Shown: positions 40,608 through 48,295 of the stretch, one piece after another | Numbering within the stretch: position 1 is the first letter of the stretch | Layout: every line of letters begins with the position of its first letter | Source: Fastidiosipila sp. | GTDB taxonomy: Bacteria > Bacillota > Clostridia > Saccharofermentanales > DTU023 | Length of the DNA: 64,000 nt | Direction of reading: 5' to 3' | Assembly (NCBI GenBank): GCA_012511175.1 | Contig: JAAZGO010000019.1 | Location: forward strand, 1-64,000 | Notes under the pieces: generated by a model | The model's database searches: none | The model's input: only the letters and a program-made list of their open reading frames with translations | Told to the model about the DNA's origin: nothing | Position numbers and translations under genes: made by a program

Positions 40608-42005
40608 CTAGGCGGCGTCCTTCTCAACAGCCATGATTGCTGAGGTTTCTTCCTGCGGCATGATTCTCGCGGAAAGCCGTCGGAAGAGGAAGGCCGCCAT
40701 CAGGGCCGCACCCAGATCTGAAATGACGTAGGAGTACCAGACGTAGTCCAGGTGCCAGACCGCAAACAAGCGGGCCAGCGGCAGTAGCAGGACCAGCTGT
40801 CTGAAGATTGAGATGAAGAGGCTGTAAGTTCCCCTGCCCAGGGCCTGGAAGGAGATGGACAGAATAATAGCAATTCCCGCGAATAGGAAACAGATGGAAA
40901 TATTGCGGAAGGCGGGAATTCCCATTTCATACATTTCCTCCGTGGCGTTGAAGGCACCAAGGAGAAGCCGCGGAATCAATTGGAATACCACCGTTGAAAA
41001 TGACATCATGCCTGCCATCAGAATCATGCCGCTTTTCAGGGTCTGGCGGACACGGTCAAAACGTTTGGCCCCGTAATTGTAGGCCATCAGCGGCAACATG
41101 CCCTGGCCGATGCCGAAAACCGGCATGAAGACAAAGGATTCAAGTTTCAGGTAGACGCCCAGAACCGTGATGGCGATCTCCGAAAAAGGCAGGATGATCA
41201 TGTTGAAGACCATGCCGACCATGGCCGTCACGGACTGCATGACCAGGGAAGGCAGGCCGACTCGGTAAATGGCGGCCAGGATGTGTTTCTGGAAGCGAAA
41301 GCCCCGAAGTCTGACCTTGATCACTTTCTCCCTGTGGAGCAGCAGGTGGACCCCCGCACCCCCGGCAATGATCTGGGAAACAACCGTCGCGACGGCAGCG
41401 CCACGGACCCCCATGGCCGGCAGGCCAAACCAGCCGAAGATCAGGATGGGGTCAAGCGCAATATTCAGGACCGCCCCCGTCAGCTGGATGAACATGGCAC
41501 GTGTCATATTCCCGGTCGCCTGGAAAATCTTCTCACTGTGGATCTGCCAGAAGAGACCAATGGAGCCGACGGTGACAATCCTCAGATAAGCGATGCCGCT
41601 GCTGATTACCTCTCCGTGATTGGAAAACCAATTAACCACCACAGGGGCCATGAGGGAACCGGTAACCAGGAAGAAGAGCCAGTTGACAAAAGACAGGGCC
41701 AGTCCGTGTGAAGCCGCGGCACTTGCCGTTTCAGGGTCTTCTGCCCCCAGCCTGCGGGCGACATAGGAATTGACCCCTACGGAAGTGCCGACGGCGAAGG
41801 CGATCATAAGCTGCTGAACCGGGAAAATAATGCTGACCGACCGAAGCGCAATCTCGGAGACGGCACTGACAAAGAGGCTGTCAACGATGTTGTAAAGCGA
41901 CATGATGAGCATGGAGAACATGGCCGGTCCCGACATGCGTATCAGCAGGGGAAAGACTTTCGCCTCCGCCATCCGTCTTGTTTTGTCTATCTGTTTGTCA
42001 GCCAC
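40608..42005 (-). CDS. MATE-family efflux transporter
   Basis: The 465-residue protein has twelve hydrophobic spans in two similar halves. It opens LIRMSGPAMFSMLIMSLYNIVDSLF, the usual MATE entry, and the second half repeats it (AAIYRVGLPSLVMQSVTAMVG). It belongs to the DinF/NorM-like drug/Na+ or H+ antiporter fold; substrate unknown. The frame is open to 42239, crossing the divergent SRAP gene, so a start near GTG 42005 or ATG 41972 is chosen; neither has a strong ribosome binding site. The gene is divergent from the SRAP gene. Confidence 0.85.
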   Translation of the reverse strand: MADKQIDKTRRMAEAKVFPLLIRMSGPAMFSMLIMSLYNIVDSLFVSAVSEIALRSVSIIFPVQQLMIAFAVGTSVGVNSYVARRLGAEDPETASAAASHGLALSFVNWLFFLVTGSLMAPVVVNWFSNHGEVISSGIAYLRIVTVGSIGLFWQIHSEKIFQATGNMTRAMFIQLTGAVLNIALDPILIFGWFGLPAMGVRGAAVATVVSQIIAGGAGVHLLLHREKVIKVRLRGFRFQKHILAAIYRVGLPSLVMQSVTAMVGMVFNMIILPFSEIAITVLGVYLKLESFVFMPVFGIGQGMLPLMAYNYGAKRFDRVRQTLKSGMILMAGMMSFSTVVFQLIPRLLLGAFNATEEMYEMGIPAFRNISICFLFAGIAIILSISFQALGRGTYSLFISIFRQLVLLLPLARLFAVWHLDYVWYSYVISDLGAALMAAFLFRRLSARIMPQEETSAIMAVEKDAA

Positions 42006-42061
42006 CCGTTCATTAAACCATAAATGATTTACAATGGACACCCGAAGGTGAGGTGGTTTCT

Positions 42062-42640
42062 GTGTGCGGACGTTACTATATTGAACTGAGCGACCCCGAA
42101 CTTGAGCGGATCGCCAGGCAGGTGGAAAAGTCTCTGAGCGGCCCCGATCTTCCCCGCAAACTGAAAACTCAGGGGGAAATCTTCCCCTCCGACCTGGTCC
42201 CGGTTCAAACAGGTCCGGGCAGCTACCAGGCCATGACATGGGGTTTCAAGGGCTACCAAAACCGGCCGGTCATTAATGCCCGAAGTGAAACGGCCCTGGA
42301 AAAACCCATGTTCAGGGATTCCATGCAATTCCGTCGCTGCCTGATCCCAGCGAGCGGCTACTATGAATGGCAGCCTTCTGACGGCCGCAAGCTGCGTTAC
42401 AAGTTTTTCCTCCCCCAGGGGCCGCTTTTCCTGGCGGGATGCTACCGCCAGGAAAAGGACAACCCGCTCCCCTCATTTGTGATCCTGACCCGTGATGCCG
42501 CACCCGGATTCGCTTTCATTCACAACCGTATGCCGGTGATTATTCCAAGGGACCGGACCGGGCCCTGGCTGACGGAGAGCCCGGAGACCATGAAAGAGCC
42601 ACTCCTGGACCTGCTGTTCCAAGAAGCAGCCGGCATATGA
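42062..42640 (+). CDS. SRAP-domain abasic-site crosslinking protein (YedK/HMCES)
   Basis: The 192-residue protein begins MCGRYY, so Cys2 becomes N-terminal after Met removal, as the family needs for thiazolidine crosslinking to abasic sites in single-stranded DNA. NARSETALEKPMF, GYYEWQ (active-site Glu) and HNRMPVII (active-site His) are all present. The GTG start at 42062 is fixed by the requirement for Cys2 and by AGGTGAGG 7-8 nt upstream; the frame opens 9 nt earlier. A TACAAT box lies just upstream. The gene ends 18 nt before tRNA-Ser. Confidence 0.92.
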   Translation: MCGRYYIELSDPELERIARQVEKSLSGPDLPRKLKTQGEIFPSDLVPVQTGPGSYQAMTWGFKGYQNRPVINARSETALEKPMFRDSMQFRRCLIPASGYYEWQPSDGRKLRYKFFLPQGPLFLAGCYRQEKDNPLPSFVILTRDAAPGFAFIHNRMPVIIPRDRTGPWLTESPETMKEPLLDLLFQEAAGI

Positions 42641-42658
42641 TAAACTGGTGCCCGGCAC

Positions 42659-42749
42659 GGAGATGTACCGAAGTGGTCGTAACGGGGCGCTCTCGAAAAG
42701 CGTTTGCCGGGTGACCGGCACGTGGGTTCGAATCCCACCATCTCCGCCA
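42659..42749 (+). tRNA. tRNA-Ser, anticodon CGA
   Basis: Acceptor arms GGAGATG and CATCTCC, discriminator G, encoded CCA (42747-42749). The TΨC arm is GTGGGTTCGAATCCCAC. A long variable arm (GCCGGGTGACCGGC) marks class II. Anticodon stem GCGCT/AGCGT with loop CTCGAAA gives CGA (codon UCG). The 3' end is partly repeated at 43717-43734. Confidence 0.96.
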
Positions 42750-42756
42750 GACAAAG
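42739..42756 (+). repeat. Direct repeat copy 1 (tRNA-Ser 3' end), att-like
   Basis: CATCTCCGCCAGACAAAG at the tRNA 3' end matches 16 of 18 bases with 43717-43734. The copies bracket a 1-kb AT-rich block carrying the toxin-antitoxin genes. Integration at tRNA 3' ends with this kind of repeat is typical of phages and islands, but no integrase is present. A decayed second tRNA is another explanation for the match. Confidence 0.45.
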
Positions 42757-42797
42757 ACTCCGTTACATGAGTAAGCGTGATGGAGTCTTTGTTTTTG
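42751..42797 (+). terminator. Terminator of tRNA-Ser
   Basis: Arms ACAAAGACTCC (42751-42761) and GGAGTCTTTGT (42782-42792) pair over 11 bp and run into TTTTT. They start right after the CCA end. Confidence 0.88.
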
Positions 42798-42936
42798 CCA
42801 TGCCTTGATCTCCCGCCCTTCTTCCCTCTCCGACAAACTCAAGTCCGTTACCGGCCAGCTGGGGCAGTTTCGTGTTGCAGTTTCGCGAAATTGTGATTTT
42901 CTGTTATTTTATCAATTAATCGCAAGGGGCATGATG

Positions 42937-42965
42937 ATGACAATACATCAATTTTGATGTATACT
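42937..42965 (+). promoter_or_regulatory. Promoter and operator of the toxin-antitoxin operon
   Basis: ATGACA (42937-42942), 17-bp spacer, TATACT (42960-42965). A perfect 9-bp inverted repeat ATACATCAA-TT-TTGATGTAT (42943-42962) fills the spacer exactly and overlaps the -10. This is the layout expected if the XRE antitoxin represses its own operon. 42798-42936 shows no gene; it includes a TTTCGCGAAA palindrome. Confidence 0.75.
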
Positions 42966-42985
42966 TTCATCAGAGAAAAGCATGG

Positions 42986-43317
42986 ATGAATGTTCATACA
43001 TACAAAACCGATGGTGGTAAATACTTGATAAGAGATTATTTGGATAAACTCGACACGATCGAATCCGCTGAAGGCTATTTCATCCTGGCAGAACTTGAAA
43101 AACGGGGAATTGATTTTTAGCTTCAATCAACACGAAACAAATAGAAGGCAAATTGTGGGAGATTAAATTTAGAAGACACAATCGGATTTTTTATGTTATG
43201 TTCGATCAAGACAATCTCTACCTTCTGCATGCTTGTAAAAAACAAAAAGGTAAAGCAGAACAGCATGATTTGAATAAGGCAAGAAGCAGGGCCAGAAAAA
43301 TCGATAGAAAGGATTGA
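42986..43317 (+). pseudogene. higB: HigB-like (RelE superfamily, phage Gp49-type) toxin, frameshifted
   Basis: The first frame (ATG 42986) encodes MNVHTYKTDGGKYLIRDYLD and stops at TAG 43118-43120 after 44 codons. The -1 frame continues from TTA at 43117 with ASINTKQIEGKLWEIKFRRH, then NRIFYVMF, YLLHACKKQKGKAE and stops at 43317. Joined, the ~110 residues match the HigB/Gp49 size and motif order. The break lies in a run of five T (43114-43118); one more T restores the frame. It may be an inactivating deletion, a sequencing error in a homopolymer, or -1 slippage at GAT-TTT-TAG, where Phe-tRNA could re-pair on TTT. The antitoxin is intact and 5 nt downstream. Confidence 0.75.
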
Positions 43318-43322
43318 TTGCA

Positions 43323-43607
43323 ATGAGTTTTGAGAAAATTATTGTCAAGGATCTGGTCGCAGAAAAGCGAAAAGATCCCAATTTTGATAAAGCGTACGCA
43401 AAAATTGAACAAGAATACAGTTTGATCGACAAAATTGTTCAAGAAAGAAAGCGGAAAAAGATTACGCAAGAGAAGTTGGCTGCCATGACCGGTATCTCAC
43501 AGCAATCAATTTCACGGCTGGAAAGAGAAAAACATATTCCTCAAATCGATACTTTGATGAAACTCCTGGATGGTTTGGACCTGAAGTTGACCATCGTTTC
43601 AAAATAG
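43323..43607 (+). CDS. higA: XRE-family antitoxin (HigA type)
   Basis: The 94-residue protein has an N-terminal helical part (SFEKIIVKDLVAEKRKD) and a C-terminal helix-turn-helix: KRKKITQEKLAAMTGISQQS then ISRLEREKHIPQIDTLMKLL. This matches antitoxins encoded after Gp49/HigB toxins. It should neutralise the toxin and bind the palindrome in the promoter. ATG 43323 is chosen (AAGGA 11 nt upstream) over TTG 43314. AT-rich relative to flanking genes. Confidence 0.88.
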   Translation: MSFEKIIVKDLVAEKRKDPNFDKAYAKIEQEYSLIDKIVQERKRKKITQEKLAAMTGISQQSISRLEREKHIPQIDTLMKLLDGLDLKLTIVSK

Positions 43608-43716
43608 CTGCAACCTCCACTTAAAGTCGCTGCCGGCGATACTTGAGGACGGATGTAAGTGAAAGATTAAGATTTGGAAGTTGGGCAAAATCCAAGTTCC
43701 GCCGGAACGAAAACTT

Positions 43717-43734
43717 CATCTCCGCCGGACAAAA
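43717..43734 (+). repeat. Direct repeat copy 2, att-like
   Basis: CATCTCCGCCGGACAAAA, the second copy of the tRNA-Ser 3'-end repeat. It follows the antitoxin by about 110 nt and sits just before a terminator hairpin, just as copy 1 does. 43608-43716 holds a further imperfect hairpin (about 43676-43700) and no gene. Confidence 0.4.
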
Positions 43735-43735
43735 G

Positions 43736-43754
43736 CCGCCGTCAGGCGGTTTTT
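43736..43754 (+). terminator. Terminator after the toxin-antitoxin block
   Basis: Stem CCGCC-GTCA-GGCGG (43736-43749) followed by TTTTT. It would end higBA transcription before the trp promoter 26 nt downstream. Confidence 0.75.
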
Positions 43755-43779
43755 GTTTGACAAGCTCTCGCTGGCCCGA

Positions 43780-43808
43780 TTGACAGAGGACGGCAAAGGG
43801 CCTATATT
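43780..43808 (+). promoter_or_regulatory. Promoter of the trp T-box operon
   Basis: Consensus TTGACA (43780-43785), 17-bp spacer, TATATT (43803-43808). The start of transcription would be near 43815, at the beginning of the T-box leader. Confidence 0.85.
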
Positions 43809-43814
43809 GGGTCA

Positions 43815-44110
43815 CAACAACTGAATAAGCTGAATAAACCGTTGACGCGGAAGTAAAGGTGTATGTGCGGTCACAGAGAGCGGGGCAAGGTGGAAGCCCG
43901 CACCAGGCAGTACATCAAATGGACCGCTGAGGGCGTGGTCAAAGGAAAACCCCGTTTTCCGAGTATTCCACGACGTGAGGCATACGTAAGTTGCCGGGGA
44001 TATGATGGTATCCCGCAAAGCGCACGGGACAGCCCGTGAAACAAGGTGGCACCGCGGATGAAATTCACCCGTCCTTGACTGGCAATCAGTCAAGGGCGGG
44101 TTTTCTTTTG
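43815..44110 (+). promoter_or_regulatory. Tryptophan T-box riboswitch leader
   Basis: Stem I arms GCGGTC (43867-43872) and GACCGC (43922-43927) frame an AGAGAG bulge and a GGTGGAAGCC distal loop. TGG at 43920-43922, next to ACC, is the likely specifier codon for Trp. The T-box AAGGTGGCACCGCGG lies at 44043-44057; its TGGC would pair with a GCCA tRNA end, fitting the G discriminator of tRNA-Trp. A 14-bp terminator stem (44068-44081 with 44087-44100) runs into TTTTC. Uncharged tRNA-Trp should favour the antiterminator and switch on trpBA. Confidence 0.92.
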
Positions 44111-44238
44111 ACCCGACAGAATTGGAAAAGGAAAGAAGATGAAGATACGGCTCCTGCTTTTCCGGCTCCACAAGCGATGGTGATGCATCCACGCACATGA
44201 ATGACCACTGTAACTGCATGGAAAGTGAGGAAAACAAA

Positions 44239-45432
44239 GTGATACGAAATGGCTATTTTGGCACCTTCGGCGGTCGGTTCATCCCGGAGCTGCTGATGAA
44301 CGAAATCAGGGACTTGGAAGATGCCTACGAAAAATGCAGGAATGACACCGGTTTCCAATCCGAGTTGTCCGTCCTGCTCGAAAATTGCGCCGGCCGGCCA
44401 TCGCGGCTCTATCTGGCCAAAAAGATTACAGAGGACCTGGGTGGGGCAAAAATTTACCTCAAACGCGAAGATCTGAACCACACGGGATCTCACAAAATCA
44501 ATAATGTGCTGGGTCAGGCCCTGATCGCGGTCAGAATGGGAAAAAAGCGCCTGATCGCGGAGACAGGCGCCGGCCAGCACGGCGTGGCAACGGCGACTGC
44601 AGCAGCCCTGATGGGCCTTGACTGTGAAATTTTCATGGGCAGGGAAGATCTTGACCGGCAGCGCTTGAATGTCTATCGGATGGAGCTTCTCGGCGCCCGG
44701 GTCCACGCGGTCGAAACCGGAACCCGTGTCCTCAAGGACGCCGTCAATGCGGCCCTTCACGCCTGGGCGGGTCGGACAGCGGACAGCTATTATCTTTTGG
44801 GATCGGTAGTCGGCCCCCACCCCTACCCGGCCATGGTGCGGGACTTTCAAAGTGTCATCGGCCGGGAAGCGCGACAGCAAATACTCGAACTGGAAGGCCG
44901 TCTGCCCCAGGTCCTTGTCGCCTGTTGCGGCGGCGGCAGCAATGCCATGGGCCTCTTTCACCCCTTTATCCCTGACAGGGGTGTCCGGCTGCTGGGCTGC
45001 GAAGCCGCCGGGCGGGGCATTGGTACCGGCCAGCACGCTGCCAGCCTGACTGCAGGGCGGCCGGGAATCTTTCACGGCATGAAATCATATTTCTGCCAGG
45101 ATGATCAGGGCCGGATCGCCCCGGTCTATTCCATTTCCGCCGGCCTGGACTATCCGGGAATCGGTCCTGAACACGCCTGGCTCAAGGAAACGGGACGTGC
45201 CGATTACGTGGCTGTCACAGATGAAGAAGCCGTCAGGGCTTTTGAATACCTGTCACGCCTTGAAGGAATCATCCCGGCCATGGAAAGCGCCCACGCCATC
45301 GCGCAAGTCATGAAAATCGCTCCCGACATGGATAAGGAAGCCCTGATTATTGCCAATCTGTCCGGGCGGGGCGACAAAGACGTCGAGGCCATGGCCTCAT
45401 ACAGGAGGAGGAAGATACATGAATCGAATTGA
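44239..45432 (+). CDS. trpB: Tryptophan synthase beta chain
   Basis: The protein has 397 residues from GTG 44239, the usual length; GTGAGG lies 9 nt upstream. In-frame ATGs at 44197 and 44218 give longer, non-family N-termini. It opens [18 protein letters not shown] Lys lies in HTGSHKINN, the catalytic Glu in [12 protein letters not shown], the PLP phosphate loop is CGGGSNAMG, and [11 protein letters not shown] and SGRGDKD complete the site. All active-site motifs look intact, so it should make Trp from serine and indole. It overlaps trpA by 14 nt and lies downstream of the T-box. Confidence 0.93.
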   Translation: MIRNGYFGTFGGRFIPELLMNEIRDLEDAYEKCRNDTGFQSELSVLLENCAGRPSRLYLAKKITEDLGGAKIYLKREDLNHTGSHKINNVLGQALIAVRMGKKRLIAETGAGQHGVATATAAALMGLDCEIFMGREDLDRQRLNVYRMELLGARVHAVETGTRVLKDAVNAALHAWAGRTADSYYLLGSVVGPHPYPAMVRDFQSVIGREARQQILELEGRLPQVLVACCGGGSNAMGLFHPFIPDRGVRLLGCEAAGRGIGTGQHAASLTAGRPGIFHGMKSYFCQDDQGRIAPVYSISAGLDYPGIGPEHAWLKETGRADYVAVTDEEAVRAFEYLSRLEGIIPAMESAHAIAQVMKIAPDMDKEALIIANLSGRGDKDVEAMASYRRRKIHESN

Positions 45433-46162
45433 AAAAACGTTCATTGGGAACAAGGCCTTGATCGCCTTTCTGATGGGAGGTGACCCCTCCCCGGCGTCAA
45501 GCGAATCGTTCGCCCTCTCCATGCTTGAGGCCGGCGCGGACATGATCATGGTGGGGATCCCCTTTTCCGATCCCGCTGCCGAAGGGCCGGCCGGACAGGC
45601 AGCCCACCTGCGTGCGATCGCCTCGGGCGCAAAAACCGGGGACCTGATCCGGCTGGCCGGAAGAATCCGGAGAAAAACAGATCGACCCATCCTTTTGCAA
45701 AGTTACCTGAACCCGCTCTTCTGCTACGGCTATCAGGCCTTCTTTTCCGATTGTGAAGAAGCAGGCCTTGATGGTCTGGTCATCCTGGATCTGCCCCATG
45801 AGGAAAGGGCTGAAGTTCTGCCCTTTGCAAAGCAGCACAAGATCGCCCTCATCTCCGTGCTGGCCCCGTCTTTAGGGCGGCGGGCCAGGGACATTGTCCG
45901 GGATGCGGAAGGCTTTGTCTATGTGAAGACACCGGTAAATCCTGGGGAGGCAGTTCATTTCCTTGAAGAGGCTGCCCGCCTGATCAGCCTCCCGGCCGTC
46001 ACCGATTTACCCGGAAACCAGGAAAAGCAGGCGGCTTGCCTCGTACAGGCAGCTGACGGCATCATCTTCAGCGCCCTGGAACTGATCGGAACCTGCGGGG
46101 ACCGGGCAGGCCACCCTCTTTCCAGAACTGTCAACAGGCTGAAAAGAGCAGGTGGCCTCTGA
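45419..46162 (+). CDS. trpA: Tryptophan synthase alpha chain, probably catalytically defective
   Basis: The 247-residue TIM-barrel protein aligns with TrpA from end to end. The catalytic Glu (Salmonella E49, in ELGIPFSDP) is Met44 here ([10 protein letters not shown]). The Asp60 position is Glu55 (DPAAEGP), a change also seen in other Clostridia. The C-terminal phosphate-binding GFGIS segment reads VTDLPG, and the GSA loop reads FSA. TrpA normally cleaves indole-glycerol phosphate; loss of E49 is known to abolish this. The fold and the loop facing TrpB seem kept, so a role as an allosteric partner of TrpB is possible. AGGAGGAGG precedes ATG 45419. No trpEDCF genes are in the window. Confidence 0.85.
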   Translation: MNRIEKTFIGNKALIAFLMGGDPSPASSESFALSMLEAGADMIMVGIPFSDPAAEGPAGQAAHLRAIASGAKTGDLIRLAGRIRRKTDRPILLQSYLNPLFCYGYQAFFSDCEEAGLDGLVILDLPHEERAEVLPFAKQHKIALISVLAPSLGRRARDIVRDAEGFVYVKTPVNPGEAVHFLEEAARLISLPAVTDLPGNQEKQAACLVQAADGIIFSALELIGTCGDRAGHPLSRTVNRLKRAGGL

Positions 46163-46167
46163 CCTGG

Positions 46168-46204
46168 ACAAGGGGGAAGCAGTCCGCCTCCCCCTTGTTG
46201 TATT
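46168..46204 (+). terminator. Terminator after trpBA
   Basis: Arms ACAAGGGGGA (46168-46177) and TCCCCCTTGT (46189-46198) pair over 10 bp around an 11-nt loop, followed by TGTATTT. It separates trpBA from the ABC importer genes. 46205-46333 has AT-rich promoter-like DNA (a TATGAT at 46293-46298). Confidence 0.75.
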
Positions 46205-46333
46205 TATGCAACTTTATGGTCTAAGCAATCTGTAATGCTGTGTGTTTCGTTGAATTTGCATTCACTCACTATACAAGCCTGTCAATTAAGTCTATGATCG
46301 AACTTAAAATACTCAAAGAAGGAGGAACAGATC

Positions 46334-47323
46334 ATGAAAAGAGCGTTACGCATTTTCGCCGTCCTGCTGATGACCACTTTGGCCATCATCTCAATGGGCT
46401 GTGCCGTAAAAAACGGCACTGCAAACCCCACAGAAGGGAGCGGCCGCTTTTACCGGGTCGGTATTTCACAGCTGATCCAGCACAAAGCACTCGATGCAGC
46501 GACACAAGGTTTTAAAGATGCCCTCACAGAAGAACTGGGGGATCGGGTGAGCTTTGACTTTCAAAACGCTCAAGGCGATCCCGGCACCTGCGCTTCCATC
46601 GCCAACGGATTTGTCGCCTCCAAGGTTGATTTAATCATGGCCAACGCAACCGCGGCTCTGCAGGCGGCGGCTGCCGCAACCGCGGATATCCCCATCCTGG
46701 GCACCTCCATCACGGAGTACGGGGTCGCCCTGGGCATCCAGGACTTCAAGGGTACCGTAGGAGGCAACATCTCGGGCACCTCGGATCTGGCGCCCCTGGA
46801 TCAGCAGGCTGCCATGTTCCGCGAACTTTTCCCGGACCTTTCATCCATTGGCCTGCTTTACTGTTCCGGAGAACCCAACTCGCTCTACCAGGTCCAGGTC
46901 ATCCGGGACCTGCTGGAGGCGGACGGCTGCAAGGTCGCCCTCTTCCCTTTCACCGATTCAAACGACCTGTCCAGCGTCACCATGACGGCCGTCAGCCAGG
47001 TGGAAGCCCTCTACCTTCCGACTGACAATACCGTGGCGTCCAATGCGGGTATCATCGACAACATCTGCCGGCCGGCCAGGCTGCCGGTCATCGCCGGTGA
47101 AAAGGGCATCTGCTCTGCGTGCGGCGCGGCCACCCTGTCCATCGACTACTATGATCTCGGTTTTGCCACCGGGGAAATGGCCGCCAGGATTTTGACCGGC
47201 CAGGCCGAAATAGGGAAGATGCCGGTCGAATACGCCCCCCGCTTTACCAAGCTGTACAACCGGGAGATCTGTGAGGAACTCGGCCTGGTCATGCCTGAAG
47301 AATACGAGGCAATCACGGATTAA
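46334..47323 (+). CDS. ABC importer substrate-binding lipoprotein (TrpX-like)
   Basis: The 329-residue lipoprotein has a signal peptide with lipobox ISMGC (Cys about 23). The body matches the ABC_sub_bind family (VGISQLIQHKALDAATQGFK, and LPTDNTVASNAGIIDNIC near the hinge), a fold shared with TrpX of Streptococcus. In that family the three-gene system imports tryptophan. Position behind a Trp T-box operon supports Trp or indole uptake here, but the terminator at 46168 shows it is not simply part of the same transcript. An AAGGAGGAA ribosome binding site precedes ATG 46334. Confidence 0.85.
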   Translation: MKRALRIFAVLLMTTLAIISMGCAVKNGTANPTEGSGRFYRVGISQLIQHKALDAATQGFKDALTEELGDRVSFDFQNAQGDPGTCASIANGFVASKVDLIMANATAALQAAAAATADIPILGTSITEYGVALGIQDFKGTVGGNISGTSDLAPLDQQAAMFRELFPDLSSIGLLYCSGEPNSLYQVQVIRDLLEADGCKVALFPFTDSNDLSSVTMTAVSQVEALYLPTDNTVASNAGIIDNICRPARLPVIAGEKGICSACGAATLSIDYYDLGFATGEMAARILTGQAEIGKMPVEYAPRFTKLYNREICEELGLVMPEEYEAITD

Positions 47324-47344
47324 CCCCCGCGATTGAACCAAGCC

Positions 47345-48295
47345 ATGAATTTAAGTTTCTCCAATCTCCTGGATCAGCTTCCGGGCGCTCTGGCACAGGG
47401 TATGATCTGGGGCATCCTGGCCATCGGCGTTTACATCACCTACAAGGTCCTGGATATGGCCGACCTGACCGTGGACGGCTCCTTCTGCACGGGAGGAGCT
47501 GTCCTGGCAGTCCTGCTGGTCCAAGGCTGGGGCCTCTGGCCGGCGCTGGCCCTGGCTGTCCTGGCGGGCGCGCTGGCGGGCCTTGTCACCGGCATCTTTC
47601 ATGTTTTGTTCGGGATTTCACCCCTGCTGGCCGGCATCCTGACCCAGATCGGCCTTTGGGCCGTCAACCTGTCCGTCATGGGAAAGCCCAACCTGGCCCT
47701 CAACGTAAATCATTTCCGCCTGCTGGTCTCCCTGCGCTACCTGCAGGAAGTGATCAAGGGCGAGCGTGCCTTCCATGGATCGCCCCTTTTCGTTGCCGCC
47801 CTCTTTCTCCTGGCCCTGATTGCCCTGCTCTACTGGTTTTTCGGAACTGAATTCGGCACAGGGATCCGGGCCACGGGCGCCAACATCAGCATGGCCAAAG
47901 CCCAGGGCATTTCGACCGGATTTGCCAAAATTGCAGGCCTCATGCTGTCCAACAGCCTGGTGGCCCTGTCAGGCGCCCTCCTGACCCAGTATCAGGGATT
48001 TGCTGACATCAACATGGGCCGGGGGGCCATCATCATCGGTCTGGCAGCCGTTATCATCGGCGAGGTGCTTCTATCCAGGGTCTTTCGGAATTTCGCTCTT
48101 CGCCTGCTCAGCTCATCCATGGGAGCAGTCATCTACTTTGCTGTCATTCAGTCTGTACTATGGCTCCGGCTGGATCCCAATTACCTGAAGCTGCTCACGG
48201 CGGTGGTTGTCGCGGTTTTCCTGGCCCTGCCGCACTGGAAAAGCAGGCTTGCGCAGCTGTCGGCCTGGCGGAAGGGAGGCGGAGACCATGCTTGA
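47345..48295 (+). CDS. ABC importer permease (TrpY-like)
   Basis: The 316-residue BPD_transp_2-type permease has about nine hydrophobic spans. It opens with LPGALAQGMIWGILAIGVYITY, and TYKVLDMADLTVDGSF is the family signature near residue 35. The segment GTGIRATGANISMAKAQGI is the cytoplasmic coupling loop. ATG 47345 is used; a TTG at 47333 is in frame, and neither has a clear ribosome binding site, so coupling with the upstream gene is likely. Overlaps the ATPase gene by 8 nt. Confidence 0.88.
   Translation: MNLSFSNLLDQLPGALAQGMIWGILAIGVYITYKVLDMADLTVDGSFCTGGAVLAVLLVQGWGLWPALALAVLAGALAGLVTGIFHVLFGISPLLAGILTQIGLWAVNLSVMGKPNLALNVNHFRLLVSLRYLQEVIKGERAFHGSPLFVAALFLLALIALLYWFFGTEFGTGIRATGANISMAKAQGISTGFAKIAGLMLSNSLVALSGALLTQYQGFADINMGRGAIIIGLAAVIIGEVLLSRVFRNFALRLLSSSMGAVIYFAVIQSVLWLRLDPNYLKLLTAVVVAVFLALPHWKSRLAQLSAWRKGGGDHA

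Noticed and set aside
42006-42239. Extended N-terminus for the MATE protein
   Set aside because: It would overlap the SRAP gene and its promoter in antisense, and the sequence is Pro/Arg-rich with no membrane character.
43123-43469. Three hydrophobic frames on the minus strand opposite the toxin-antitoxin genes
   Set aside because: They are the complement of Lys/Glu-rich coding sequence in AT-rich DNA; no ribosome binding sites, and the plus-strand genes match known families.
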